DNA of 13,382 bases from Actinomycetota bacterium (GTDB lineage: Bacteria > Actinomycetota > Actinomycetes > Streptosporangiales > Streptosporangiaceae), in the NCBI GenBank assembly GCA_003168295.1, contig PMST01000237.1:1-13382 (forward strand), read 5' to 3'. Below the pieces are notes generated by a model. It was not told where the DNA came from, ran no database searches, and was given only the letters and a program-made list of their open reading frames with translations. The translations under genes and the position numbers were made by a program. Positions within the stretch are counted from its first letter, which is position 1; each line of letters opens with the position of its first letter. Below are positions 6,224 to 12,795 of the stretch, piece after piece.

Positions 6224-7266
6224 CTACAGATTGGCCATCGCGTCGTACAGCGACTCGGCGTTGTTGCCGAAGTAGGCGGAGAAGATGTACCCGGGCAGCG
6301 ACGAGTAGATGAAGTCGTTGACCCCGTCGATGTACCCGAACTCCCCGTTGAACGACATCAGCCACGGGCCGCCGCTCGAGCCGTCGGTGAAGTTGCACGG
6401 CGGCCCCATCGTGCTGGAGACGTCAGCCCAGTTGAACTCGGAGCCGTTGCAGTACTGCAGCGTCTGGCCGTTGAAGGCGCCGCCGCCGGGTAGCCGAAGT
6501 CGTACACGTACTCGCTGGACGGCCAGTTCCAGGCAAAGCCCTGCCCGCCGACCACGTTGACGATGTGCTGGCCGTAGGCGTTGGTGTTGATGACGGCGCC
6601 GCCCATGTCGTCGCCCTCGTCCTGGTTGTTGACGTAGTTGGTGGGCGCCCCATAGCTCCTTGGCCGTCCACACCCCGTACGGCGCGTTCCCGTTGCTGTA
6701 GTCGGGCACGAAGATCCAGTTCGTGCGCCACCCTTCCCCCGGGACCTCGCCGCCGAGGCTGCCGTACACGCAGTGCCCGGCGGTGATCACGGAGTCCTTG
6801 CCGTTGCTGTGCACCGTGCTTCCCGAGCACTCCCAATTCTCGCCGTTGTGGGTGGTGAAGAACACCTTGCCGGTGGTCGTGGCGGGCGGCAGGTAGGGGT
6901 TCCCCGTCCACGGGCTGCCGACAGACCCGGACTTCGGCCTGACCCCGCGGCCATCGGTCGTCGCCATCCGCGCGGCCGGCCCGGCCAGCGCCTGGTCCGG
7001 TGCGGTGCCGGCGACGTGCCCGGTCGACCCGCGCACGCCGGGCGGCGCGGCGTGGGAGTCCGCGGCGGACTTGACCGTGATGCCGGCCCCGCTCCGCGCG
7101 GACAGCATCCGGCCCGGGTCCAGTACGCGACCGCCCGCTTGGCGGCCGTGCTGGCCTCGCTCACGCTGGCGGTCGCGTGCCCGGTCACGCCCGAGGCGCG
7201 GGTTGCCGAAACGGTCGCCGCGGAGGCCGACGCGGGCACGAAGCCAGCCAGCCCCGCCGCACGCAT
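6224..7266 (-). pseudogene. Secreted trypsin-like (S1) serine protease, broken by three frame shifts
   Basis: Three separate frames each carry convincing protease sequence. From 7266: FVPASASAATVSATRA then AVAYWT, the end of a signal peptide and a propeptide. After a shift near 7113: RMLSARSGAG, then VFFTTHNGENWECSGS and the catalytic-His motif VITAGHCVYG. After a shift near 6658: SYGAPTNYVNNQDEGDDMGG with the likely catalytic Asp. After a third near 6486: GGGAFNGQTLQYCNGSEF, the catalytic-Ser motif DGSSGGPW and an intact C-terminus. The uninterrupted ORF from 7108 reads through the middle in the wrong frame, so it loses the Asp. The start is also defective: the positively charged end and hydrophobic core of the signal peptide are absent, no SD is seen, and the ATG lies 1 base past the TetR stop codon. 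It is either a true pseudogene or a run of sequencing indels. Confidence 0.85.
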
Positions 7267-7267
7267 C

Positions 7268-7954
7268 CTAAGCTGTCGTAGCCGTGCTGGTCACCGAGGC
7301 GTCCGGGACCGCGGGCTGGTTGTTGAGGGCATAGCCGGCCAGGCCTCCTTCCAGGCGGGCGAGGGCGCGGGTGGCCTGTGATCGCGCGTCCGCCGCGAGC
7401 CGCTGTCCGTGCCATCCGGCGAGGACCCTGGCCCGTACGTGGGCGACCAGCGCCCGGTGCACCCCCATCAGCGCGCTGGCCGCCGTCTGGGCCTCGACGT
7501 CCCCGGCGTCCCGGCCGGTCTCCTCGGCAAGAAGGCGGGCGAGCGCCTGCGTGTAGCGGGCTACGACCTCCCGCTCGCGTACCTGCAGCGCCGGGCTGCC
7601 GCCGATCAGCGTTGCGCCCTTGGTGATTGCCGTTGCGGCTTCATCGGTAGCGAGTCGTCCCGGCGTTTCGACAAGCAGGCGGCCGAACGCCGTGACCGCT
7701 GACTCCCCAGGGCCGCGGCGGCGGACCGCCTCGATGAGCTTTTCCTCGAAGAACTGCAGGCCCGCGAAGACCAGGTCCTCCTTGGCCGGGAAGTAGTTGA
7801 AGACGGTCACCTCGGACACGTCGGCCGCCCGGGCCACCTCGGCCACGGTCACCGCGTCAAAGCCGCGGTCGGCGAACAGCCGCGACGCCGCCTCGAAGAT
7901 CATCTGCCTGGTCTGCTGCTTCTTGCGCTCGCGCAGGCCGAGTTCGACGGTCAT
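7268..7954 (-). CDS. TetR-family transcriptional regulator
   Basis: A 228-residue repressor-type protein. The N-terminal helix-turn-helix domain (about 10-60) is textbook: RQMIFEAASRLFADRGFDAV, TVAEVARAADVSEVTVFNYF and the following PAKEDL. The C-terminal helical domain, which binds an unknown ligand and dimerises, is rich in Ala, Leu and Arg. The ATG at 7954 has GGAGG only 2 bases away, a short spacing. It diverges from the membrane protein and ABC permease genes; the two promoters share one -35 region with direct repeats, so it probably represses itself and that unit. The ligand may be whatever the membrane unit exports. The family call is secure. Confidence 0.95.
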   Translation of the reverse strand: MTVELGLRERKKQQTRQMIFEAASRLFADRGFDAVTVAEVARAADVSEVTVFNYFPAKEDLVFAGLQFFEEKLIEAVRRRGPGESAVTAFGRLLVETPGRLATDEAATAITKGATLIGGSPALQVREREVVARYTQALARLLAEETGRDAGDVEAQTAASALMGVHRALVAHVRARVLAGWHGQRLAADARSQATRALARLEGGLAGYALNNQPAVPDASVTSTATTA

Positions 7955-7975
7955 AGCCTCCAGCTTATCAGAATC

Positions 7976-8028
7976 AATTTAGTTACTTAAGGAATTTAGT
8001 GACAAAAAATTCTGTGTTACCATAAACT
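7976..8028. promoter_or_regulatory. Back-to-back promoters sharing a -35 region, with 17-bp-spaced repeats (likely TetR operator)
   Basis: Minus strand: TTGTCA (8005-8000), 18-bp spacer, TAAATT (7981-7976), serving TetR. Plus strand: GTGACA (7999-8004), 18-bp spacer, TAAACT (8023-8028), serving the membrane-protein gene. Overlaid are AATTTAGTTAC (7976-7986) and AATTTAGTGAC (7993-8003), and a weaker third GTGTTAC ending at 8020, each ending exactly 17 bases apart. The whole 140-base gap is strikingly AT-rich beside its surroundings. Confidence 0.5.
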
Positions 8029-8052
8029 TTTAGCAGCACAATATTCTTTGAG

Positions 8053-8086
8053 ACAGCCCGCAAAAGTCCGATACAGCCTGCAAAAG
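8053..8086 (+). repeat. Two 14-bp direct repeats with a 20-bp period ahead of the membrane-protein gene
   Basis: ACAGCCCGCAAAAG (8053-8066) and ACAGCCTGCAAAAG (8073-8086) differ at one base. The period of about two helical turns puts both on one face of the DNA. The second copy runs into the SD AAGGAGG (8084-8090), so a bound protein or leader structure could affect translation as well as transcription. Confidence 0.75.
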
Positions 8087-8094
8087 GAGGAACC

Positions 8095-8694
8095 GTGACT
8101 CCCGGTACAGTCAGCGCGCGCGGCCCAGCCCCGGCGGAGCCACTGCCTTCCGCCGCCGCGACCGTAGGGACGGAGCCGGCCACAGGGGCGCTCCGGGTCT
8201 CATCGCGGTTCGGGCTGCGGGGGGCGGCCCGCAAGGCAGCCCTTACCGCCCACATCCTGGCCGGGGGCGCCTGGTTCGGCATCGCGGTCGTCGTGGGCTT
8301 CTGCGGAATCGCCGCGGCGGCGACGGGCAACCCGGCATTGCCCCACGTGTTCTTCACGATGATGCAGACGGCCCCCTGGCTGTCCATCCCCGTCGGGCTG
8401 GTGGCCGTGGCCACCGGCGTCCTGCTCGGGCTGGGGACGACCCACGGCCTGATCCGCCACTGGTGGGTCGTCGCCAAGATCGTCATCGCCGCCGCGGTCA
8501 TCCTCGCCGACGCACTGATCATCGGCCCAGCCGCCCAGGGTGCCGTGCAGAGCGGGCACGCCTCAGGCGTGCTGCTCGGCGCCGCAATGGGCCACGTCTG
8601 CGTCCTCGCCGTGGCGATCGCCCTGGCGGTCTTCAAGCCACCGGCCCGCACCCCGTGGGGCCGGCACCGCACCGTCGCAGGCGGCGGCAGATGA
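8095..8694 (+). CDS. Four-helix integral membrane protein, DUF2269-like
   Basis: A 199-residue protein with a polar Ala/Pro-rich N-terminal tail (about 1-45), then four hydrophobic segments: HILAGGAWFGIAVVVGF, WLSIPVGLVAVATGVLLGL, WWVVAKIVIAAAVILADALI and VLLGAAMGHVCVLAVAIALA. The layout and the early His-Ile-Leu-Ala/Gly-Gly-x-Trp pattern recall DUF2269-type bacterial membrane proteins; function unknown. The GTG start at 8095 is set by an excellent SD AAGGAGG four bases upstream. It is the first gene after the TetR divergent promoter and is followed after 128 bases (or about 85 to a possible GTG at 8780) by the ABC permease gene. It may be an accessory part of that transporter. I see no catalytic motif. 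Confidence 0.8.
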   Translation: MTPGTVSARGPAPAEPLPSAAATVGTEPATGALRVSSRFGLRGAARKAALTAHILAGGAWFGIAVVVGFCGIAAAATGNPALPHVFFTMMQTAPWLSIPVGLVAVATGVLLGLGTTHGLIRHWWVVAKIVIAAAVILADALIIGPAAQGAVQSGHASGVLLGAAMGHVCVLAVAIALAVFKPPARTPWGRHRTVAGGGR

Positions 8695-8822
8695 GCGGGG
8701 GCGTCCGCCGCTCCAACTCCCCCCTCGGGTCTGCGGACCCAAACCGGGAGAACCCGGGCCCGCAGGAAGGACAAAACCGGTGAACACCGAGAACCTGACG
8801 ACGTCCGGTCGACTGCATATCC

Positions 8823-9623
8823 TTGACCCGGGACAGCACCCGGCGCACTGAACTACTCAAGCTGCGCCGCCCCAGCATCATCTACGGGGCCGGCGGGTCA
8901 GCGGCCGCCCTCGCGCTCCTTGCCACCATCGTGACCTTTACCACCGCCAAGGCCAGACCGTGGGTGGTCAGCGTCGCGGCGTCCCTCACCACGACCCTCG
9001 GTCAGCTCGCCGGCTCTGGCGGGCTGAGCCGCGGGTTCAGCATCGCGGCCGGTGTCCTCGGCCTGCTGGTTTTCGTACTGTTCATGACCAGGGTCACGAC
9101 CGAGTACGGCCTGGGCACCATCCGCGTCATGCTCACCAGGCAACCCGCCCGGTCCCGGCTGCTGGCCGGCAAGCTCCTCGCCCTCGTCTGCTGCGCCGCC
9201 GCCCTGCTGCTGGCGGAAATTCTCAGCATCGGCGCCGCGGTAGCGCTGGCTCAAGCACGGGAAATCTCTACCGCCGCCTGGTTTACTGGCACCGGGCTGC
9301 GGCACGCTGCCACCGACTACGCCAACGCCCTGATCACCGCCACCTGCTACGGCGTGACCGGCGCGGCAATCGGCGTGCTGGTGCGCTCCACCCCACTGGC
9401 GCTCGGCCTCGGCATCGCGTGGCTCGGCCCCGTCGAGCACATCCTCCAGCTGTCCTCGGGCAACGCGGCGAACTGGCTTCCCGGGCTGCTCTTCGACGCC
9501 ATCGCCACAGGTGGCACCCCCACCGCCTCTTACCAGCGCCCGCTCATCTTCTCGCTCGTCTTCAGCCTCGTCGCGCTTACCATCGGCACGGCCAGCTCCG
9601 TGCGCCGTGACGTCAGCACCTGA
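8823..9623 (+). CDS. ABC-2 type transporter permease, start uncertain
   Basis: The 266-residue frame begins TRDSTRRTELLKLRRPSIIY, the hallmark N-terminus of actinobacterial ABC-2 permeases (RTELLKLRRP). Six hydrophobic segments follow, starting at about residues 20, 73, 117, 173, 193 and 243, with the usual cytosolic loop EYGLGTIRVMLTRQPARSRLLAGK. These proteins pair with a separate ATPase, but none fits between this gene and its upstream neighbour. The only in-frame start is a TTG without SD. A well-placed SD AGGAAGGA (8764-8771) serves instead the GTG at 8780, whose frame reads NTENLTTSGRLHIL and then leaves the permease frame near 8820; a lost or gained base there would join the two. It lies in the TetR-controlled unit. 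Substrate unknown. Confidence 0.85.
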   Translation: MTRDSTRRTELLKLRRPSIIYGAGGSAAALALLATIVTFTTAKARPWVVSVAASLTTTLGQLAGSGGLSRGFSIAAGVLGLLVFVLFMTRVTTEYGLGTIRVMLTRQPARSRLLAGKLLALVCCAAALLLAEILSIGAAVALAQAREISTAAWFTGTGLRHAATDYANALITATCYGVTGAAIGVLVRSTPLALGLGIAWLGPVEHILQLSSGNAANWLPGLLFDAIATGGTPTASYQRPLIFSLVFSLVALTIGTASSVRRDVST

Positions 9624-9690
9624 CACAGCCGGCGTACGCCGCGGGCTCACCAGCCCCGACCACAGCCCAGGGCACCGCGCGGCGGAGGAT

Positions 9691-10206
9691 TCACGAGGTG
9701 CGGCGGTATCCGGGATGGACGCCGGTGGTCAGACCTTGCCGGGCGGCCAGCCGGTTGAGCAGGTCGTTCAGCACGGCGCGCTCGTCGGCCGTGAGGCCGT
9801 CGGTCATGGCGTCCTCGTGCGCCGCGCCGAGGCGGCCGAGTTCCTTCATGAACTGAGTGCCTTCCTCGGTCAAGTAGAGCGCATAGTGCCGACGGTCGGC
9901 TGGGTTCCGGCGTCGTTCGATCAGGCCACGTTCTTCGAGTCCATCCACGAGGAGTACGAGCCGGCTGGCCGGGGTTCCGAGTTGCCGGGCGATCGCCTGC
10001 TGGCTCTGTCCGGGATTCCAGGCGATGAGGCGCAGCAGCCCCGCCTGGGCCGGGGTGAGGTCGAGCTCGCTGATGCGCTGGGCGAACCGGGCGGCGGCAT
10101 ACGCCCCGAGCTGGGCGAGCAGGAATGCGCTTCCCGTCCGCCGCGGGCGGACCGCGCCCGCCTGCGTCTCCTGCCCGTTCGGGCCATCGTGATTTTTCGT
10201 AGCCAC
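9691..10206 (-). CDS. MarR-family transcriptional regulator
   Basis: A 171-residue protein with a winged helix-turn-helix: LTPAQAGLLRLIAWNPGQSQ, QAIARQLGTPASRLVLLVDG, then the wing ERRRNPADRRHYALYLTEEG with the conserved DxRxxxLxLT-like pattern (here DRRHYALYLT). I start at GTG 10206 because the longer frame runs over the promoter; the -10 TATGAT ends six bases before this GTG, so the transcript should begin at or very near it and be leaderless. It diverges from the six-helix membrane protein gene with overlapping promoters, which suggests mutual and self repression. It converges on the ABC permease gene. Ligand unknown, often phenolic compounds in this family. Confidence 0.92.
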   Translation of the reverse strand: MATKNHDGPNGQETQAGAVRPRRTGSAFLLAQLGAYAAARFAQRISELDLTPAQAGLLRLIAWNPGQSQQAIARQLGTPASRLVLLVDGLEERGLIERRRNPADRRHYALYLTEEGTQFMKELGRLGAAHEDAMTDGLTADERAVLNDLLNRLAARQGLTTGVHPGYRRTS

Positions 10207-10212
10207 GGCAAA

Positions 10213-10251
10213 ATCATATCCGTTTGACAATCGTAGACAAGATGTAATGAT
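10213..10251. promoter_or_regulatory. Overlapping divergent promoters between marR-like gene and membrane-protein gene
   Basis: Minus strand: TTGTCT (10240-10235), 16-bp spacer, TATGAT (10218-10213). Plus strand: perfect TTGACA (10224-10229), 16-bp spacer, AATGAT (10246-10251). The elements interleave, so only one polymerase could bind at a time. The pentamer GACAA is repeated ten bases apart (10227-10231 begins GACAA; 10236-10240 ends the second copy) and may be part of a MarR operator. Confidence 0.5.
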
Positions 10252-10294
10252 TATTGGGTGACTACGACCTAGCTTGCGGGACCAAGGAGAAACC

Positions 10295-11011
10295 ATGACC
10301 AGTTCGCAACCCGACGACCGCCGCGGACGCCGGCAGGGAGGTCCGCCGCTCCTGGCACCAGTACTCGCATACGGTGCCTTGACGATCGCCGCCGTCGTAC
10401 TTTCCGCTGCGGTGCCGCACCCGTCGGCGTCGGCCGAAGCCGTGCTGGCTTACGACCGTGCTCACCACACCGCCCTTCAGGTCGCCGGGTTCCTCATTAC
10501 CGGCGCCTCCGTCCCGCTGGCCATCTGGACCGCCACCGTCTACCGGCGGCTGCGGACGCTGGGAGTCACAGCGCCCGGCGCCGTCATCGCGCTCGCCGGC
10601 GGTTTGCTCGCCGCCGCCTTCCTCTCGCTGTCCGGCCTGATCAGCTGGACCAGCTCCCAGGTCTTCGCCGCAGCCGGACCGGGCCTGGCCCGGGCCCTGG
10701 CCGACCTGAGCTTCGCCACAGGGGGAGCCGGGTTCGTCGTGCCCTTCGCCCTGCTGCTGGCCGGGATCTCCGTGCCCGCGCTCATCCTCCGCCTAACGCC
10801 CAGGCCGTGGGCGTGGCTCGGGCTGGCCGTCGCAGTGGCTGCCGTCCTATCCACCTTCACCCTGCTCACTGCTACGTTGGACGTCTTGCTGCCGATCGGG
10901 CGTTTCGGGGGCCTGGTCTGGCTGATAGGGACCAGCGTGTTGCTGCCGCTCGACCGCCGGGCCGTGCGCGCCACCCGGGCCACGGAATACCGGCAGGGAG
11001 CCGCGTCATGA
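10295..11011 (+). CDS. Six-helix integral membrane protein of unknown function
   Basis: A 238-residue protein. After a charged N-terminal tail, about six hydrophobic segments follow, among them LAPVLAYGALTIAAVVLSAA, VAGFLITGASVPLAIWTATV, GAVIALAGGLLAAAFLSLSG, FVVPFALLLAGISVPALIL, WLGLAVAVAAVLSTFTLL and a last one near GGLVWLIGTSVLLPL. I do not recognise a family with confidence; the layout is like DUF4386-type proteins. ATG 10295 is chosen over an in-frame GTG-like start at 10274 because AAGGAG (10284-10289) sits ideally before it. The stop codon overlaps the ATG of the next reading frame (ATGA at 11008-11011), so it is translationally linked to the CPBP protease gene. Expression is probably set by the divergent MarR protein. 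Confidence 0.8.
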   Translation: MTSSQPDDRRGRRQGGPPLLAPVLAYGALTIAAVVLSAAVPHPSASAEAVLAYDRAHHTALQVAGFLITGASVPLAIWTATVYRRLRTLGVTAPGAVIALAGGLLAAAFLSLSGLISWTSSQVFAAAGPGLARALADLSFATGGAGFVVPFALLLAGISVPALILRLTPRPWAWLGLAVAVAAVLSTFTLLTATLDVLLPIGRFGGLVWLIGTSVLLPLDRRAVRATRATEYRQGAAS

Positions 11012-11098
11012 CAGGCGCCAGCCTCAACCCAGCGCCGGTCCGCCCGGTCACCACCGAGCCGGCGCGTGTGACCGGCAAGGCAACTCGGTCTCGGCCTC

Positions 11099-11785
11099 GT
11101 GCTGTCCGCGCTGCTCGCTATCGTGCTCGCCGGCGCTACGGCGCTGGCCGCACGGAGCGCCGCGCCACACTGGGCTCACACGGCGGGACTGACCGTCCTC
11201 ATCGTCGCCGAGGTCTATCTGGCGATCATCGTCGGGCTGTTCCTTGGCGTCCGTGGCCTCGGCCGCCGTGCAGCCACCCGTGCCTCGGCCCGGCTGCTCG
11301 CGCTGCGCCGTCCGGCCGGGCGCCAGCTCGGCTTCGCATTCCTTGTCCTTGCGCTGGCGGTGGCCGCCGGGATCGCGGTGTCGCTGGCGTTCAGCCCGCT
11401 CACCGGTGGCGTCACGGCCACACTGAAAGAGATCGTCCGGGACGGCAGCGACGAGTCGCGTCTGCCCACCGCCACCATGCTGACCTGGGCCCTTATCGTG
11501 GTCCGGCTCGTGGCCCTGACCGGCACCGCGGAAGAACTCCTGTTCCGCGGCGCCCTCTACGGCTGGCTGCGCCGCCGGTGTTCGGTGCCCGCGACCATCG
11601 CCGTCACAGCCGCCTTGTTCGCACTCGAGCACGCCTACTACCCGATCCTGGTGCCCCTCGTCCTCAGCTTCGGCGTCGGCGCCGGATGGGTCCGCCACCG
11701 GACCCACAGCATCCTCCCGACCATCGCCATGCACGTGTCCGTTGATCTGTCCCTCTTCATCGCCGCGATCGCCCTCTCTTCGTGA
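11099..11785 (+). CDS. CPBP-family intramembrane glutamic protease (CAAX/Abi-like), 5' end probably frameshifted
   Basis: A multi-helix membrane protein with all three CPBP motifs, numbered from the GTG at 11099: EELLFR (145-150), FALEH (174-178) and HVSVD (212-216). Relatives process prenylated proteins or act in bacteriocin immunity and membrane stress. The listed GTG has no SD. A good start does exist at ATG 11008 (GGGAG upstream, ATGA overlap with the preceding gene), giving MTGASLNPAPVRPVTTEPAR, but that frame leaves the CPBP frame near 11080, where the reading changes from TGKATR to RQLGLGLVLSALL. A one- or two-base indel there would restore a normal, slightly longer protein. The two-gene unit with a six-helix partner suggests a membrane complex. 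Family certain; start uncertain. Confidence 0.88.
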   Translation: MLSALLAIVLAGATALAARSAAPHWAHTAGLTVLIVAEVYLAIIVGLFLGVRGLGRRAATRASARLLALRRPAGRQLGFAFLVLALAVAAGIAVSLAFSPLTGGVTATLKEIVRDGSDESRLPTATMLTWALIVVRLVALTGTAEELLFRGALYGWLRRRCSVPATIAVTAALFALEHAYYPILVPLVLSFGVGAGWVRHRTHSILPTIAMHVSVDLSLFIAAIALSS

Positions 11786-11805
11786 GGATCAGGCGCGAAA
11801 GGGTC

Positions 11806-12078
11806 ATGCCGGTGGCGGACGAGCACCACGGGCGAGGAATGTACCGGCGGCTGCTGGGGAGTGCTGCCTGGCGTCGGCTCACGCTGGCGGCCGGGTTTCA
11901 GCGGTTGTCGGTCGCGATGGCGTCGATTGCTCTGGTGCTGGCCGGCCACCGCGCGGTCGGGTCGTTCCGGGCGACGCGCTGATGGCCAGTGCGTACACCT
12001 TCGCCGACGGGATCGCCTCGCCCTGGTCCGGGCCAGGCGATGGACCGGGTGGAGCTTCGGCGTGGCGTGAGTGAGTGA
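11806..12078 (+). pseudogene. MFS transporter relic (N-terminal piece, frameshifted)
   Basis: The first frame reads GMYRRLLGSAAWRRLTLAAG followed by FQRLSVAMASIALVLAGHRAVGSF, typical of TM1 of actinobacterial MFS exporters. It then meets a stop; the next frame continues with ALMASAYTFADGIASP, and the first frame resumes with GQAMDRVELRRGVSE, matching the TM2 region and the conserved GRxMDRVGxR loop between TM2 and TM3. Only about 90 residues of an expected 400 remain. The end overlaps the start of the SnoaL-like gene. The remaining ten helices are missing, so this is a non-functional remnant whatever the cause of the shifts. Confidence 0.7.
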
Positions 12079-12427
12079 TTCAGAGGACGTCATCGCTGCA
12101 GCGCAGGCACGCGCCGAAGCGATGGCTGGGAAGGATGACATACGGCTTCGCGAGTTGCTTCACCCTCGCTTCTTGTGGATATCGCACAAGGGCGAGTGGT
12201 TCGACTTCGACACCTACCTCCAGTCGAACCAGCACGGTCCGAACGCATGGTTCGGGCAGGAACTGCATGACCCGCAGGTGCAGGTCGTCGGCGACACTGC
12301 CGTCCTTCGCTGCGTGGTTGAAGACCGGGTTGACGTCGGCTCCGGAGAGCCGGAGACGTTCATCATGCCGATGACGCAGACCTGGGTGCGAGAAAATGGC
12401 CACTGGCTGTGTCTGGCCGGCAGATGA
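12071..12427 (+). CDS. SnoaL-like/DUF4440 (NTF2-fold) protein
   Basis: A small 118-residue protein with the alpha+beta cone pattern of the NTF2 superfamily: an N-terminal helix pair DVIAAAQARAEAMAGKD, then LRELLHPRFLWISHKGEWFD, a central DTYLQSN helix, and closing strands VQVVGDTAVLRCVVED and MTQTWVRENGHWLCLAGR. The closing strand W-x-x-x-x-G-x-W-x-x and the LLHPxFxW motif are typical of DUF4440-type members. Family roles range from cyclases to ligand-binding proteins without catalysis; nothing here decides. The frame is intact, unlike its neighbours on both sides. The start is GTG 12071 without a visible SD, inside the 3' end of the MFS relic. It probably has its own or a read-through promoter that I cannot locate. 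Confidence 0.78.
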   Translation: MSDSEDVIAAAQARAEAMAGKDDIRLRELLHPRFLWISHKGEWFDFDTYLQSNQHGPNAWFGQELHDPQVQVVGDTAVLRCVVEDRVDVGSGEPETFIMPMTQTWVRENGHWLCLAGR

Positions 12428-12471
12428 CAGCCGGTCCCGTCAGCGAATCCGCTTGCGGTGCGGACGGTCGG

Positions 12472-12795
12472 TCGTGGCGTTCGGTGCCCGGGTGTTGCAC
12501 CGGGTCGGCGAAGGGATGAGATCGTCGCCCAGCTCGCCGTTGGTGATGCGGCGTTCTGGATCGCTGCTGCCGCCTCGAGCGCCGAGCGCCTCGTCCCGCG
12601 GGCGATCGGCGGCGCGACGGGTCGTGCGCTGCTCGTTGTCGGCGATCCGGACGCGGTGTTCGCTCAGGCCGTCGCCGCCGACGCAGAAGGCAAAATCGCC
12701 GGTCCAGGCCGAGCACGGTTGGGATCGGTAGACTCATCGATCCGTTTGGCCACGAGTGGAAAGCCGGCAAACGCTCATCGGCTGGCCGCCGCAAC
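12472..12795 (+). pseudogene. VOC (glyoxalase/PhnB-like) protein relic with at least four frame changes
   Basis: Pieces in successive frames reconstruct the C-terminal two thirds of a VOC protein: FGARVLHRVGEG; then DEIVAQLAVGDAAFWIAAAA followed by ERLVPRAIGGATGRALLVVG and DPDAVFAQAVAADAEG; then KSPVQAEHGWDR; then IGRLIDPFGHEW with the family's conserved DPFGHEW end; then, after one more shift, LIGWPP. The first beta-alpha unit is missing and there is no start or SD. Shifts fall near 12516, 12690, 12724 and 12770. No single frame could make a working protein. Confidence 0.75.

Noticed and set aside
8200..8774. Minus-strand frames opposite the DUF2269-like gene
   Set aside because: The plus strand has a perfect SD, four membrane helices and a matching promoter; the antisense frames have none of these.
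9630..9641. 12-bp perfect palindrome CGGCGTACGCCG between the convergent permease and MarR genes
   Set aside because: As a hairpin only a 4-bp stem with a 4-base loop; too weak for a terminator call and common by chance at this GC content.
8898..9650. 250-residue minus-strand frame opposite the ABC permease
   Set aside because: Gly/Glu/Arg-rich product without domains; the plus strand shows the RTELLKLRRP hallmark and membrane helices.
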